Part shown: positions 33,391 to 41,875 of the stretch, in pieces
How positions within the stretch are numbered: the first letter of the stretch is position 1
Layout: the number at the start of each line of letters is the position of its first letter
From: Peptococcaceae bacterium UBA5767
Lineage (GTDB): Bacteria; Bacillota; TC1; UBA5767
Direction of reading: 5' to 3'
NCBI GenBank assembly: GCA_002418765.1
Contig: DIET01000022.1
Coordinates: forward strand, 1 to 60,620
Length of the DNA stretch: 60,620 nt
Notes under the pieces: model-generated
Database searches by the model: none
What the model was told of the DNA's origin: nothing
What the model saw: the letters and a program-made list of their open reading frames with translations, nothing else
Made by a program: the position numbers and the translations under genes

Positions 33391-34116
33391 ATGATAAAAG
33401 GAATTCTTTTTGATAAAGATGGTACATTGCTGGATATAGAGAAGACATGGGTTCCGGTAGCCAAGCGCGTATGCCAGACATTGGTCAATGAATTTGCACC
33501 AGGAGTGAATCCAGAACGGTTACTTGAAGCCATTGGCATAGTTCGCGATGAGGTTCTTCCTACAGGATCCATGGCCAAGGGAACCAATGCTGATATCGCC
33601 CATGATTTGGCGCTGGCTCTGCGTGAGGCAGGTGTGGTGGTGGAACAGCAAAGGTTTGCTCTCATGTCCGAAGAATGTTTTACGAAGTTTTCGAGTGACG
33701 TAAGCATTGTGCCCGCCATCAAGCAGCTTCCGGGACTTATAGATCGACTGAAAAACCGTGGTCTTTGCATCGGGCTGGCAACGTCAGACAATGTCATATC
33801 AGCACGTCATTGTTTAGACCAATTGGATATCTTGCCATACTTTGATTTCATAGGTGCAGATGATGGTGATATGCTCCCCAAGCCGGATATTCAAATGATG
33901 AACATTTTCTGTGAACGCTGCGCTCTTATACCGGAAGAGGTGGTTATGGTGGGCGATACGATGGTGGATATAGCATTTGGTAGAGAGTCCGGCGCTGGAT
34001 TGGTGATTGGCATTGAGAAAGAACACTCAGATGTTGGCAAGGCAGCAGACATCAGTATCCGCTCGATTGCAGAATTGATGGATGAACAGGAAAAATTAAT
34101 TTGGGAGAAATCATGA
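33391..34116 (+). CDS. HAD-family phosphatase (phosphoglycolate-phosphatase-like)
   Basis: 241 residues. HAD motif I is LFDKDGTLLD with both aspartates, motif II is the Ser of LATSDN, motif III is Lys in LPKPD, and motif IV is VMVGDTMVDI. It probably hydrolyses a small phosphate ester. The start is ATG 33391 behind GGGCAGG; longer in-frame reading has no support. It is the first of four genes joined by ATGA overlaps. Confidence 0.88.
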   Translation: MIKGILFDKDGTLLDIEKTWVPVAKRVCQTLVNEFAPGVNPERLLEAIGIVRDEVLPTGSMAKGTNADIAHDLALALREAGVVVEQQRFALMSEECFTKFSSDVSIVPAIKQLPGLIDRLKNRGLCIGLATSDNVISARHCLDQLDILPYFDFIGADDGDMLPKPDIQMMNIFCERCALIPEEVVMVGDTMVDIAFGRESGAGLVIGIEKEHSDVGKAADISIRSIAELMDEQEKLIWEKS

Positions 34117-34805
34117 TGAATGAGATTGTTCTGGTGTGCAGTGGTTCGACAGATGAGACAAATGAGAATAGGCTGGTAGGTTGGAAAGACATTCCCTTAT
34201 CTCTTCAGGGCATTGCGGAATCTCGTGAGGCAGGGAAGTTGCTAAGAGAAGGCGGATACGTTTTCGATCTGGCGTTCACCTCAGTATTGACGCGAGGTAT
34301 TCAGTCTCTTTGGTATATTCTGGATGAGATGAACTTGCATTGGCTCAAGGTCAATAAGAATTGGCGTCTGAATGGACGCTACTATGGGCAGTTGGAAGGT
34401 ATGAGTGAATCGCAGATCATAGAGGTATATGGTGCAGAGCAGTGGAAGCGCTGGATGAATGACTATAAGGCTTTTGTTCCCAAGGTGGAGATTGAAGACC
34501 CCCAGCATCCATCCCATGACCAACGGTATTATGATTTGATTCCTGAAGAGCTTCCCCAGGGTGAAAATTTGGTGGAGACGTTCTCCAGGGTCTTTCCCCA
34601 TTGGGAAAACAAGATAAAACCTATGGTGGCCATTGATCGTAAGGTGCTAGTCGTAGGACACCACAATAGTATTCGTGCCTTGATGAGCATGATGGAAAAT
34701 CTGCCCATTGAAGCTGTGGTAGAGCGTGAAATTACCAGGGGTGTTCCCATGATTTACACACTAAATGATGATTTGACGTTTTTGTCCAGCAGGAAACTTG
34801 TATGA
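34113..34805 (+). CDS. Phosphoglycerate-mutase-like protein lacking the catalytic histidine
   Basis: 230 residues that align along their length with cofactor-dependent phosphoglycerate mutase GpmA (NENRLVGWKDIPLSLQG, TSVLTRGIQSLW, EELPQGENL, GVPMIY). The first catalytic motif, LVRHGES in the family, reads LVCSGST here: Cys9-Ser10-Gly11 replace Arg-His-Gly, so the phospho-accepting His is gone. The general-acid Glu of NERHYG is Gly88 (NGRYYG). Arg61 and the second His (His183 in VGHHNSIRAL) remain. A mutase mechanism cannot work as known. It is probably a pseudoenzyme, a binding protein, or uses another chemistry. The frame is intact and coupled on both sides (ATGA overlaps), so it is not simply decayed. 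Confidence 0.85.
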   Translation: MMNEIVLVCSGSTDETNENRLVGWKDIPLSLQGIAESREAGKLLREGGYVFDLAFTSVLTRGIQSLWYILDEMNLHWLKVNKNWRLNGRYYGQLEGMSESQIIEVYGAEQWKRWMNDYKAFVPKVEIEDPQHPSHDQRYYDLIPEELPQGENLVETFSRVFPHWENKIKPMVAIDRKVLVVGHHNSIRALMSMMENLPIEAVVEREITRGVPMIYTLNDDLTFLSSRKLV

Positions 34806-35320
34806 GCGAGCATCAAGATTATCTGTATCGTGGCTTTCTTAAGATCCAAAAGAGAATACACAGAGATAGGGCGTATGAGGTTTTGGAAATCAGTGATGGA
34901 GTGGCAGCCTGGGTTATGGATACGCAAAATAGAGTCTTGCTGGTACAGCAATATCGGCCGGCGGTGCAGAGACTGACCTGGGAGATTCCGGCTGGATTGA
35001 TGGATAAACCTGGAAAAGACAAGAAGCAGGTATTGGTGGAAGAATTAAAAGAAGAATGTCATCTTAGGGTAGATAGAAAAGACCTTCATTTCTTTTGTTC
35101 ATTTGTTCCCCAAATCGGGCATAACTATTCCCATACCCACATTTATCAGCTTCAGTTGGATGGTATCTTGGAGACGGAACGAGATGTTGATGATTTGGAT
35201 GTGGAACGGACGAGATGGTGGACGCTGGAAGCATTGGGAAAGGCCATCGATGCAGGTGAATTGGTGGATGGGAAAACAGTATTGGCATTCTATGCTTATA
35301 TGAGGAAAGAATCAAAATGA
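34802..35320 (+). CDS. Nudix hydrolase, ADP-ribose-pyrophosphatase-like, with altered box
   Basis: 172 residues with the NudF/ADPRase pattern (VLLVQQYRPAVQRLTWEIPAGLMD). The Nudix box at residues 65-88 is unusual: the REUxEE core reads EELKEE (Arg replaced by Glu80), the first box Glu is Lys, and the box Gly near the end is His. The metal-binding glutamates Glu81, Glu84 and Glu85 are kept. It may hydrolyse a nucleoside diphosphate derivative, but the substrate is unclear. It is coupled by four-base overlaps to the mutase-like gene and to the next small gene. Confidence 0.8.
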   Translation: MSEHQDYLYRGFLKIQKRIHRDRAYEVLEISDGVAAWVMDTQNRVLLVQQYRPAVQRLTWEIPAGLMDKPGKDKKQVLVEELKEECHLRVDRKDLHFFCSFVPQIGHNYSHTHIYQLQLDGILETERDVDDLDVERTRWWTLEALGKAIDAGELVDGKTVLAFYAYMRKESK

Positions 35321-35475
35321 ACAAAGAGATACGGTACCAAGATGAACAATATCTTGTTTTGCAGACCAATAAGACTCTTCTTTTGTTTGATAAGAAACAA
35401 GTTGAAGTAAGACCCAAGTTGTTTTCATCGTGGGATGAGGTGCAACAATATTTGCATGAGCAGAAGAATGCATAG
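35317..35475 (+). CDS. Small protein of 52 residues, unknown
   Basis: ATG 35317 overlaps the Nudix stop (ATGA), continuing the overlap pattern of the cluster. The protein starts MNKEIRYQDEQYLVLQTN and ends LHEQKNA. It is charged and soluble, and I do not recognise a family. The strict coupling to three enzyme genes and the terminator about 40 bases after it argue for a real gene. Confidence 0.6.
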   Translation: MNKEIRYQDEQYLVLQTNKTLLLFDKKQVEVRPKLFSSWDEVQQYLHEQKNA

Positions 35476-35512
35476 CTGATTGGTTCAGTAATATTTACCA
35501 CTGAAGAAAAAT

Positions 35513-35546
35513 AAAAAAGTCTTGTTATTTTAGCAAGACTTTTTTT
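35513..35546. terminator. Bidirectional terminator
   Basis: AAAAAAGTCTTG / CAAGACTTTTTT stem with a nine-base loop. It serves the HAD-Nudix cluster on the plus strand and the Na/Pi cotransporter on the minus strand. Confidence 0.88.
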
Positions 35547-37161
35547 ATGCGTTCTGCGCCAGAATAATATTGGCAATATTACTACAGTGGTCTCCGATGC
35601 GTTCCATGTTGCTTAAGATGTCTAGGAAGGCAACTCCGGATTCAGGAAAGCAGGTCCCCTGATTCAGTCTGCGGATGTGTTTGTCGCGCAAACTTTCTTC
35701 CATATCATCGATGGCATTTTCCAAGAATAGAACGTCGTTGGCAGCCTTTTCATCGTTATTGGCCAAACAGATCAAGGCGGATTGCACACACTCTTGTGTG
35801 AGATCATATATTTCATTTAGTTCGCGTAATGCTTTGTCGCTGAACTTGAATTTATCATCCAAATAGAGCTGTCCTGTTTGTGCAATGTTTTCTGCATGAT
35901 CCCCGATGCGTTCGATATCGTAAGCGATATGCAAAAGTCCGGAGTTTTCCTCGGACAGACGTTCGCTGATGTTTTGTTGGGCGATTTTGGTCAGATAGAC
36001 CGTAGTTGCTTTTTCTAATTTGTCGATAATAGGTTCAATTTCAAAGACTTTGCGCAAGCGTTTGGGCTTTCTCTCTACCATGCCTACAAAGGAATTTCGG
36101 AAGTTTTTGGCTGCCAGTTGCCCGATGCTTACCAACTCTTTTCTAGCCAGAGAAGATGCAATCTCAGGAGTTTTAAGAACACGTTCATCTAGATAAATAG
36201 GATTTTTATTGAGTTCCTTTTCTTCTTCTAAAACAGGTATTAGATGCAGAATGAAGCTGTTGATTTTTGAGATGAAGGGGAAGAAGAGCAAGGTCGCAAG
36301 GACATTGAATAAAGTATGAGCATTGGCGATCAGACGCTCAACGGCGGAAGCAGGGCCTGAGACCAGAATGACCAGATGGGTAAAGGGAGTTAAGAAAGCC
36401 AAGAACAAAAAAGAGCCCAATACATTGAACATGACATGGGCCAAGGCGGCACGTTTGGCGTTGCGTGTCGTGCCGATTGCCGATAGAACAGCCGTAATAC
36501 AGGTGCCAATGTTGGTACCAAACAAGATGGGTATGGCACCATGAATTTCAATCAATCCAGAACTAGCCAAAGCGATGAGAATACCAGTGGAAGCACTGGA
36601 GCTCTGTAAGACGAAGGTGACCAGCATACCACTGAGAAGACCAAGAAATGGTCTGTCTGCAAAGCTCCCCATGATGCTCGTGAACTGCGTATTGGCTCGA
36701 AGTGGAGCCACGGCATCTCCCATAATCCCCATGCCATGCATCAAAATGCCAAAACCAAGGATGACAGATCCAATATAACGGATGGATGGCTTGCTTCCCA
36801 TAAAGTGCATGGCAAATCCAATAATAATGATAGGAAGGACAAAATGAGTGATCTTAAAAGCAATCAACTGCGAAGTGATGGTGGTACCGATGTTGGCACC
36901 CATGATGACAGCGATAGCTTGTCTCAAGGTCATGAGCCCAGCATTGACAAAGCCTACAACCATGACGGTCGTTGCCGAACTTGACTGAATGAGGGCCGTG
37001 ACACCTGCTCCAACTGCCACGCCTAAAATCGCTTTACTGGTCAAGGTTTCCAGGATGCTTTGCATGCGATCGCCAGCGGCATTTTTTAAACCATTGCTCA
37101 TCATTTGCATACCAAAAATAAAGAGGGCTAACCCTCCCAAAAGTCCGATAATTTCGTTCAT
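35545..37161 (-). CDS. Na/Pi cotransporter with PhoU-like domain
   Basis: 538 residues. The N-terminal half holds two NaPi-II type repeats, each with a QSSS motif (ALIQSSSATTVMVVG and FVLQSSSASTGI) and a G-x-NIGT loop (GANIGTTIT, GTNIGTCIT). The C-terminal 200 residues form a PhoU-like helical domain with two IERIGDHAENIA/MERIGDHCSNIA metal-cluster motifs. It probably imports phosphate with sodium. The start is ATG 37159-37161 behind AAGGTGG, with a TTG six codons earlier rejected. It has its own promoter. Confidence 0.92.
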   Translation of the reverse strand: MNEIIGLLGGLALFIFGMQMMSNGLKNAAGDRMQSILETLTSKAILGVAVGAGVTALIQSSSATTVMVVGFVNAGLMTLRQAIAVIMGANIGTTITSQLIAFKITHFVLPIIIIGFAMHFMGSKPSIRYIGSVILGFGILMHGMGIMGDAVAPLRANTQFTSIMGSFADRPFLGLLSGMLVTFVLQSSSASTGILIALASSGLIEIHGAIPILFGTNIGTCITAVLSAIGTTRNAKRAALAHVMFNVLGSFLFLAFLTPFTHLVILVSGPASAVERLIANAHTLFNVLATLLFFPFISKINSFILHLIPVLEEEKELNKNPIYLDERVLKTPEIASSLARKELVSIGQLAAKNFRNSFVGMVERKPKRLRKVFEIEPIIDKLEKATTVYLTKIAQQNISERLSEENSGLLHIAYDIERIGDHAENIAQTGQLYLDDKFKFSDKALRELNEIYDLTQECVQSALICLANNDEKAANDVLFLENAIDDMEESLRDKHIRRLNQGTCFPESGVAFLDILSNMERIGDHCSNIANIILAQNA

Positions 37162-37196
37162 GTTTACCACCTTTTCCAACAGAATAAACCATTTGA

Positions 37197-37205
37197 ATTA
37201 TAGCA
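37197..37205 (-). promoter_or_regulatory. Extended -10 promoter of Na/Pi cotransporter gene
   Basis: TGCTATAAT on the minus strand (TATAAT at 37197-37202), 36 bases before the start codon, with a poor -35. Confidence 0.6.
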
Positions 37206-37916
37206 TTAAATTGGTGAATTTAGAACATGATATTCAGAATTGGGTTGTACTACAGATGATGGACAAGGTGAGCGAATTCATCGCAGGATTTCTTTTAGCA
37301 GTAGGAATGTAAAGAATTAGGTAAAAGTGTGACAGGCTATTTCATAAGAAAAAAACGAAGCTTCTCATGTGAGTTGACATTATCAGCGCTCAATATTTGC
37401 AGTCGGCACTGTCTATTAGTGATCGGATGGTTGGATTGCGGCAATGTGGCTACACCCTCCAATGTTTGGGAAAGCATAATTCATGTATGATAAAGCTTCA
37501 TTCCCATCTCCTTCAACTAATCAGCAAGCATGGAAAGAATGCAATCATTATCTAAATAAGCACTGTCATAAAAAGAGAGCCAAAGACATTGCCTATATGA
37601 TCCGAAATTATCTTTAGATAGCTTGTGTTAGTAGTATCTTCTTTTATTTAGCCGATTTTGATTTATTGATCTTGTTAATGAGAGAAATGCTGTTTGTATT
37701 TGCTGAGTTCTTCATACTGCCAGTGCTTGACCAATGTACCTTCGTAATCGCATTTATGTCAGATACTGGGATAATATTGCCCATACAAAGTGTATTGCTT
37801 TTCGAAGCTGTGCATTTTAGAATCTGATGCGATAAACGCTGGAGGGTCTTAGACACCTGCTTGTTTTGAAATATTAGATAAATTTTAGTTATTATTAAAT
37901 ATTTTCATTAATTTGC
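37206..37916. other. Gene-poor stretch, possibly decayed
   Basis: About 700 bases with no convincing gene. A 44-codon frame (37483-37617) ending HKKRAKDIAYMIRNYL is somewhat reminiscent of a transposase tail but is too short to name. A minus-strand frame at 37644-37856 has no ribosome site or recognisable motif. The stretch forms the left border of the AT-rich transport-hydrolase block. Confidence 0.4.
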
Positions 37917-37972
37917 TTGTATAAATAAAAATTTGTGTTAATATCAGTGTAACAAAAATATTTACACAAATT
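37917..37972 (+). promoter_or_regulatory. Promoter with long inverted repeat (candidate operator)
   Basis: TTGTAT (37917-37922), 16 bases, TAATAT (37939-37944). A 15-base inverted repeat overlaps it: AATTTGTGTTAATAT (37930-37944) and ATATTTACACAAATT (37958-37972), matching at 14 of 15 positions with a 13-base spacer that itself contains GTGTAAC. The repeat covers the -10 and the start point, as a repressor operator would. It is about 140 bases before the BMP-importer operon. Confidence 0.6.
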
Positions 37973-38069
37973 CAATCATTCTTCTATGGTATCTCTTTTC
38001 ATCTTAGTAGGCATGAATCAATGGTATAGCAGATCGTTATTGTTTGTAGGGGAGAGCAACAGTAACATG

Positions 38070-38099
38070 CTCAAATATTTCAAACTCAAATATTTCAAA
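38070..38099 (+). repeat. Perfect tandem duplication of 15 bases
   Basis: CTCAAATATTTCAAA occurs twice in a row (38070-38084 and 38085-38099), directly before and partly within the AAAGGAG ribosome site of the BMP lipoprotein gene. It may be a slippage product that tunes translation. Confidence 0.9.
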
Positions 38100-38112
38100 G
38101 GAGATGTTTAAA

Positions 38113-39147
38113 ATGATGAAGAAAAAAATGTTCTTGCTAGGAAGCGTATTGATAACTTTGGCTCTATTGGTTACCACAGCTTGCTCAAATGGAGGTGAAG
38201 CAGTTGCGCCGGAGGGAGATATTGCAGATGAGAATAGTTCAACCGACATTAAGGTTGCATTGTTATTGCCTGGACCAATCAATGACGGGTCATGGAATAC
38301 ATCAGCATATAATGGTCTGATCGCACTGGAAGAGCAGGGCGGTTATACAATTGATTATACGGAAAGGATTTCTATCAATGATATTGAGGAAGCATTTAGA
38401 AACTATGCGGAACTTGGGTACAATCTGATCATTGGGCATGGATTTGAATTTGGAGAACCAGCATTACGTGTGGCTCCGGATTTTCCAGAAGTCAATTTTT
38501 ATATTAGTGGTAAACCGCCTGTTGATGAAGTAACTCTAAAAAATATCAGCTTTATTGATCAGAAAGAGTTTGAAGGGGCATTTCTTTGTGGTGCGGTAGC
38601 AGGTTTGATGACTGAAAGCAATATGATTGGTTATGTTGGTGGTATGAAAATTCCTGCTCAGATAGCCAACATGAAGGCATTTGAAGCTGGTGCGCAATAT
38701 GTGAATGCTGAAGCAGAAATCTTAGGAGTATTGACTGGTACCTATGAAGATCCTGCAAAGGGCAAAGAGGCAGCTGAGGCTCAGATTGACAATGGGGCAG
38801 ATATTATTATGCAGGCAGCCGATAGTACAGGCATAGGGGCTATAGAAGCCGCAAAAGCAGCTGGTGTGAAAATTATTGGTTATGGTGCTGATCAAAATGA
38901 ATTGGCGCCTGAATTGATACTCACTTGTCTTATTGCTGATATTCCAGCGGCAATAAAGCTTCAAGGTGAAAGAATTAAAGCAGGAAACTTTGAATCAGGG
39001 ATATGGAAAGCTGGCTTGGCTGATGGAATTATCTATTTAGCTCCTTATCATGGAAATATTAATGACGAGGTTGCTGAGAAAATTGATGAAATCAAGCAAG
39101 GTATTCTTGATGGTTCAATAATGGTACCAGAGGTATATACGGAGTAA
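38113..39147 (+). CDS. BMP-family substrate-binding lipoprotein of the ABC importer
   Basis: 344 residues. The signal peptide ends in a lipobox VTTAC. The mature part is a BMP/PnrA-type binding domain (KVALLLPGPINDGSWNTSAY ... PYHGNINDEVAEK). Characterised members bind purine nucleosides; the substrate here is unknown. The start is ATG 38113, nine bases after AAAGGAG; an ATG at 38104 touches the ribosome site. It is a distant paralogue of the orphan lipoprotein at 22967-24004. The gap to the ATPase gene contains a GGAGAATTCTCC palindrome (39162-39173). Confidence 0.93.
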   Translation: MMKKKMFLLGSVLITLALLVTTACSNGGEAVAPEGDIADENSSTDIKVALLLPGPINDGSWNTSAYNGLIALEEQGGYTIDYTERISINDIEEAFRNYAELGYNLIIGHGFEFGEPALRVAPDFPEVNFYISGKPPVDEVTLKNISFIDQKEFEGAFLCGAVAGLMTESNMIGYVGGMKIPAQIANMKAFEAGAQYVNAEAEILGVLTGTYEDPAKGKEAAEAQIDNGADIIMQAADSTGIGAIEAAKAAGVKIIGYGADQNELAPELILTCLIADIPAAIKLQGERIKAGNFESGIWKAGLADGIIYLAPYHGNINDEVAEKIDEIKQGILDGSIMVPEVYTE

Positions 39148-39239
39148 GTAGGCTGAATAATGGAGAATTCTCCCCTCTCCTTGATCAGCTCGTGGACCAG
39201 CTAATGCAAAATTGATTGAGTTAACAAGGAGATAATTTT

Positions 39240-40799
39240 ATGTCTATTATTCTAGAGATAAAGGATATCGTAAAAAAATTTGGTGCATTTACAGCAATCA
39301 ACCAAGTCTCTTTGGACCTGGTAGAAGGTGAAATACATGCGATACTTGGTGAAAATGGTGCTGGAAAAACAACACTCATGAATGTCCTATATGGATTATA
39401 TGAGCCGACTGAGGGTGATATTTTTCTGAATCAGAAGAAGCTAAACATCAGTAGTCCAATGAAAGCAATCGAACTGGGCATCGGTATGATACATCAACAT
39501 TTTATGCTGATTAAAGCTTTTACCGTTCTTGAAAATATAATTCTGGGTTTGGAATCAGAGAAGAAACCTTTTCTAGACAAAGATTCAGCACGTAAGAAAA
39601 TTATAAGAATCGCCAATGAGAACAATCTAACTGTAGACTTGGATGCTGTGGTTGCCGATCTCTCAGTGGGCCAGCAACAGCAGGTTGAAATTTTAAAAGC
39701 TCTGTATCGGGGAGCGAAAATATTAATCCTTGATGAACCGACAGCTGTTCTAACTCCTCAAGAATGTGTCAAGTTATTTAGAACTTTGCAAATACTGGCA
39801 AATCAAGGACACAGTATTCTTTTTATTTCTCATAAACTGGATGAAGTATTGGAAATCAGCAATAGGATCTCCATCCTGAGAAAAGGGGTTCATATCTGCA
39901 CCATTGAAGCTGTTGGAGTTGACAAAGCTCTATTGGCTGAACTTATGGTAGGTAGAGAATGTGAGTTGACTGTAAAAAAAGATTCTATTGAACCTGGAGA
40001 GGTAGTATTGGAAGCAAAAAATTTGTTTATAAATGGCTCAAACTTTGCATCAAATATTAAAAACGTTTCATTTGAAATTCGTCAAGGTCAGATCATAGGT
40101 ATTGCGGGAGTTGACGGTAATGGGCAACGTGAATTGATTGAAGGAATTGCAGGCTTACGCAAGGTGGAGTCAGGTAGTGTTGTATTTAGAGGGCAAGATA
40201 TTACCAATAATAAACCATCAGACATTTTGGAATGTGGCATTGCTTTTGTTCCCGAAGACCGTAATAAAGTGGGCAGTATTGGAAAATTTACTTTGGTTGA
40301 AAACGTCATACTGAGAACTCATCACAAGGAGCCAAATGTACACACACATTTTATTGATTACAAGTATGCCAGTAAGTTAACGGAAGAAATGATTGAAGAG
40401 TATGACATTAGGACAGCCAACCAAAATATTGAGGCTTGTATGTTGTCGGGTGGAAATTTGCAAAAGCTGATTATGGCACGTGAAATTCATACTGACTCAG
40501 ATTTGCTCTTAGCGATGCACCCTACACGAGGACTTGATGTGGGAGCGATTGAATTCGTGCATCAAAAGTTACTTGAATTGCGAGAAAACAAAAAAGCAAT
40601 CATTCTTGTATCAACAGAACTAGATGAAATCATGGAGATGTCGGATATCATTGTTGTTCTTTATAACGGGGAAATTACAGGTGTAGTTGAATCCAGTTGC
40701 ATTGATAAGGAAAGCATCGGACAGTTGATGCTTGGAGAGACGAATTCAAATGGTAGATACCAATCATCCACAATCTCTCCGGGAGATTATACAGAATGA
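39240..40799 (+). CDS. ABC importer ATPase (nucleoside/base type, two NBDs)
   Basis: 519 residues with two nucleotide-binding domains, as in RbsA/YufO-type ATPases. Domain 1 is intact: GENGAGKTTLM, Q-loop, signature LSVGQQQQVEI, Walker B ILILDEPTAVL. Domain 2 has the family-typical degenerate Walker A (GVDGNGQRELIEG) with signature LSGGNLQKL and HPTRGLD. AAGGAGA precedes the ATG. Its stop overlaps the first permease by four bases. Confidence 0.93.
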   Translation: MSIILEIKDIVKKFGAFTAINQVSLDLVEGEIHAILGENGAGKTTLMNVLYGLYEPTEGDIFLNQKKLNISSPMKAIELGIGMIHQHFMLIKAFTVLENIILGLESEKKPFLDKDSARKKIIRIANENNLTVDLDAVVADLSVGQQQQVEILKALYRGAKILILDEPTAVLTPQECVKLFRTLQILANQGHSILFISHKLDEVLEISNRISILRKGVHICTIEAVGVDKALLAELMVGRECELTVKKDSIEPGEVVLEAKNLFINGSNFASNIKNVSFEIRQGQIIGIAGVDGNGQRELIEGIAGLRKVESGSVVFRGQDITNNKPSDILECGIAFVPEDRNKVGSIGKFTLVENVILRTHHKEPNVHTHFIDYKYASKLTEEMIEEYDIRTANQNIEACMLSGGNLQKLIMAREIHTDSDLLLAMHPTRGLDVGAIEFVHQKLLELRENKKAIILVSTELDEIMEMSDIIVVLYNGEITGVVESSCIDKESIGQLMLGETNSNGRYQSSTISPGDYTE

Positions 40800-41875
40800 T
40801 TAAGAATAAGAGTCAAATAATAGAAAACACTTGGTATAACGTAAAAAAAATCTCAATCGCCATTATTATTGGCGCCATCATAAGTGGCGTGTTCATTTAC
40901 ATGATTGGAGTTAATCCAATAGAAGCCTATGGATTTTTGATAAAAGGCATTTTTACTCGACGATATGGTGTTGGAGAAATGCTGGTCAAGGCGACTCCGT
41001 TGATATTTATAGCACTAGGCTTTTCCATTTCATTCAAAGCAGGATTAACCAATTTGGGGGGAGACGGACAGCTGATCATAGGTGCGCTATTTGCTATTTT
41101 GGCAGGAACAAGCATTAGTGGCATTCCGGTTTTCTTTCATCTTTTACTAATAGGTTCAGTGGCGATGATTGCGGGAGGAATATGGGGTGGTATCGCAGGT
41201 TTTTTTAAAGCAAAATTCAACACTAATGAAGTGATCATGACCATAATGATGAATTATGTGGCCGCGTATCTTGTAAGTTTTTTAATAGAAAGACCGCTCA
41301 GAGATAAAAGTGCTGTACTACCTCAATCTGAAATGGTGCCTGCGCATCTGGAACTGGCAAAAGTTCTGGAGGGAACCAGAGCACACATAGGAATTATAAT
41401 TGCAATAATATTTGCTGTTTTAGTCTATATTTTTATTAAAAAAACTGATTTCGGTTATAGAATTCGAGCTATTGGGTTTTCCCCACCAGCAGCACGATAT
41501 GCTGGCATCAATATTTCAAGACAGATTATTCTAAGCATGGGATTAAGCGGTGCTTTGGCTGGATTAGCAGGAATGACTTTGGTTTATGGCACAACATTCA
41601 GAGTGCTAGATGGAATGGCAGGTGGTATGGGATTTACTGCTATAGTGGTAGCCATTTTAGGTAGAACAAATCCATTTGGAATCATTCTGGCAGCTTTGCT
41701 TATTGGTGGGCTATCTGCCGGAGGTAATAGCATGCAGGTTCAGATTGGCGTTCCAGCTGCAATCATTCAGATACTGCAGGGATTAATTATTTTCTTTATA
41801 GTTATTGGTTACTCCGACAAAAAGAGCATAATTCGAAAATTTCTGGGAGTCAAGAGAGGGTGTAAGTATGAATAA
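40796..41875 (+). CDS. ABC importer permease 1
   Basis: 359 residues of the branched-chain/ribose-type permease superfamily, as in NupP/YufP. About nine hydrophobic segments. Recognisable pieces are FKAGLTNLGGDGQLIIGA and RIRAIGFSPPAARYAGIN, the latter being the cytoplasmic coupling region. It is joined by ATGA to the ATPase gene and overlaps permease 2 by 8 bases. Confidence 0.9.
   Translation: MIKNKSQIIENTWYNVKKISIAIIIGAIISGVFIYMIGVNPIEAYGFLIKGIFTRRYGVGEMLVKATPLIFIALGFSISFKAGLTNLGGDGQLIIGALFAILAGTSISGIPVFFHLLLIGSVAMIAGGIWGGIAGFFKAKFNTNEVIMTIMMNYVAAYLVSFLIERPLRDKSAVLPQSEMVPAHLELAKVLEGTRAHIGIIIAIIFAVLVYIFIKKTDFGYRIRAIGFSPPAARYAGINISRQIILSMGLSGALAGLAGMTLVYGTTFRVLDGMAGGMGFTAIVVAILGRTNPFGIILAALLIGGLSAGGNSMQVQIGVPAAIIQILQGLIIFFIVIGYSDKKSIIRKFLGVKRGCKYE

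Noticed and set aside
34113..34805. Frameshift explanation for the altered mutase motif
   Set aside because: The frame is continuous and homology to GpmA holds on both sides of the CSG motif, so it is a substitution and not a frame error.
37483..37617. Possible transposase tail of 44 codons
   Set aside because: Resemblance is only an impression of the basic C-terminal end; no inverted repeats or rest of an IS found.
37644..37856. 70-codon minus-strand frame
   Set aside because: No ribosome site or recognisable motif; low-complexity Ser/Lys/Asn content.
39240..40799. Second Walker A of the importer ATPase is degenerate
   Set aside because: This is normal for the RbsA/YufO-type two-domain ATPases and not a sign of decay.
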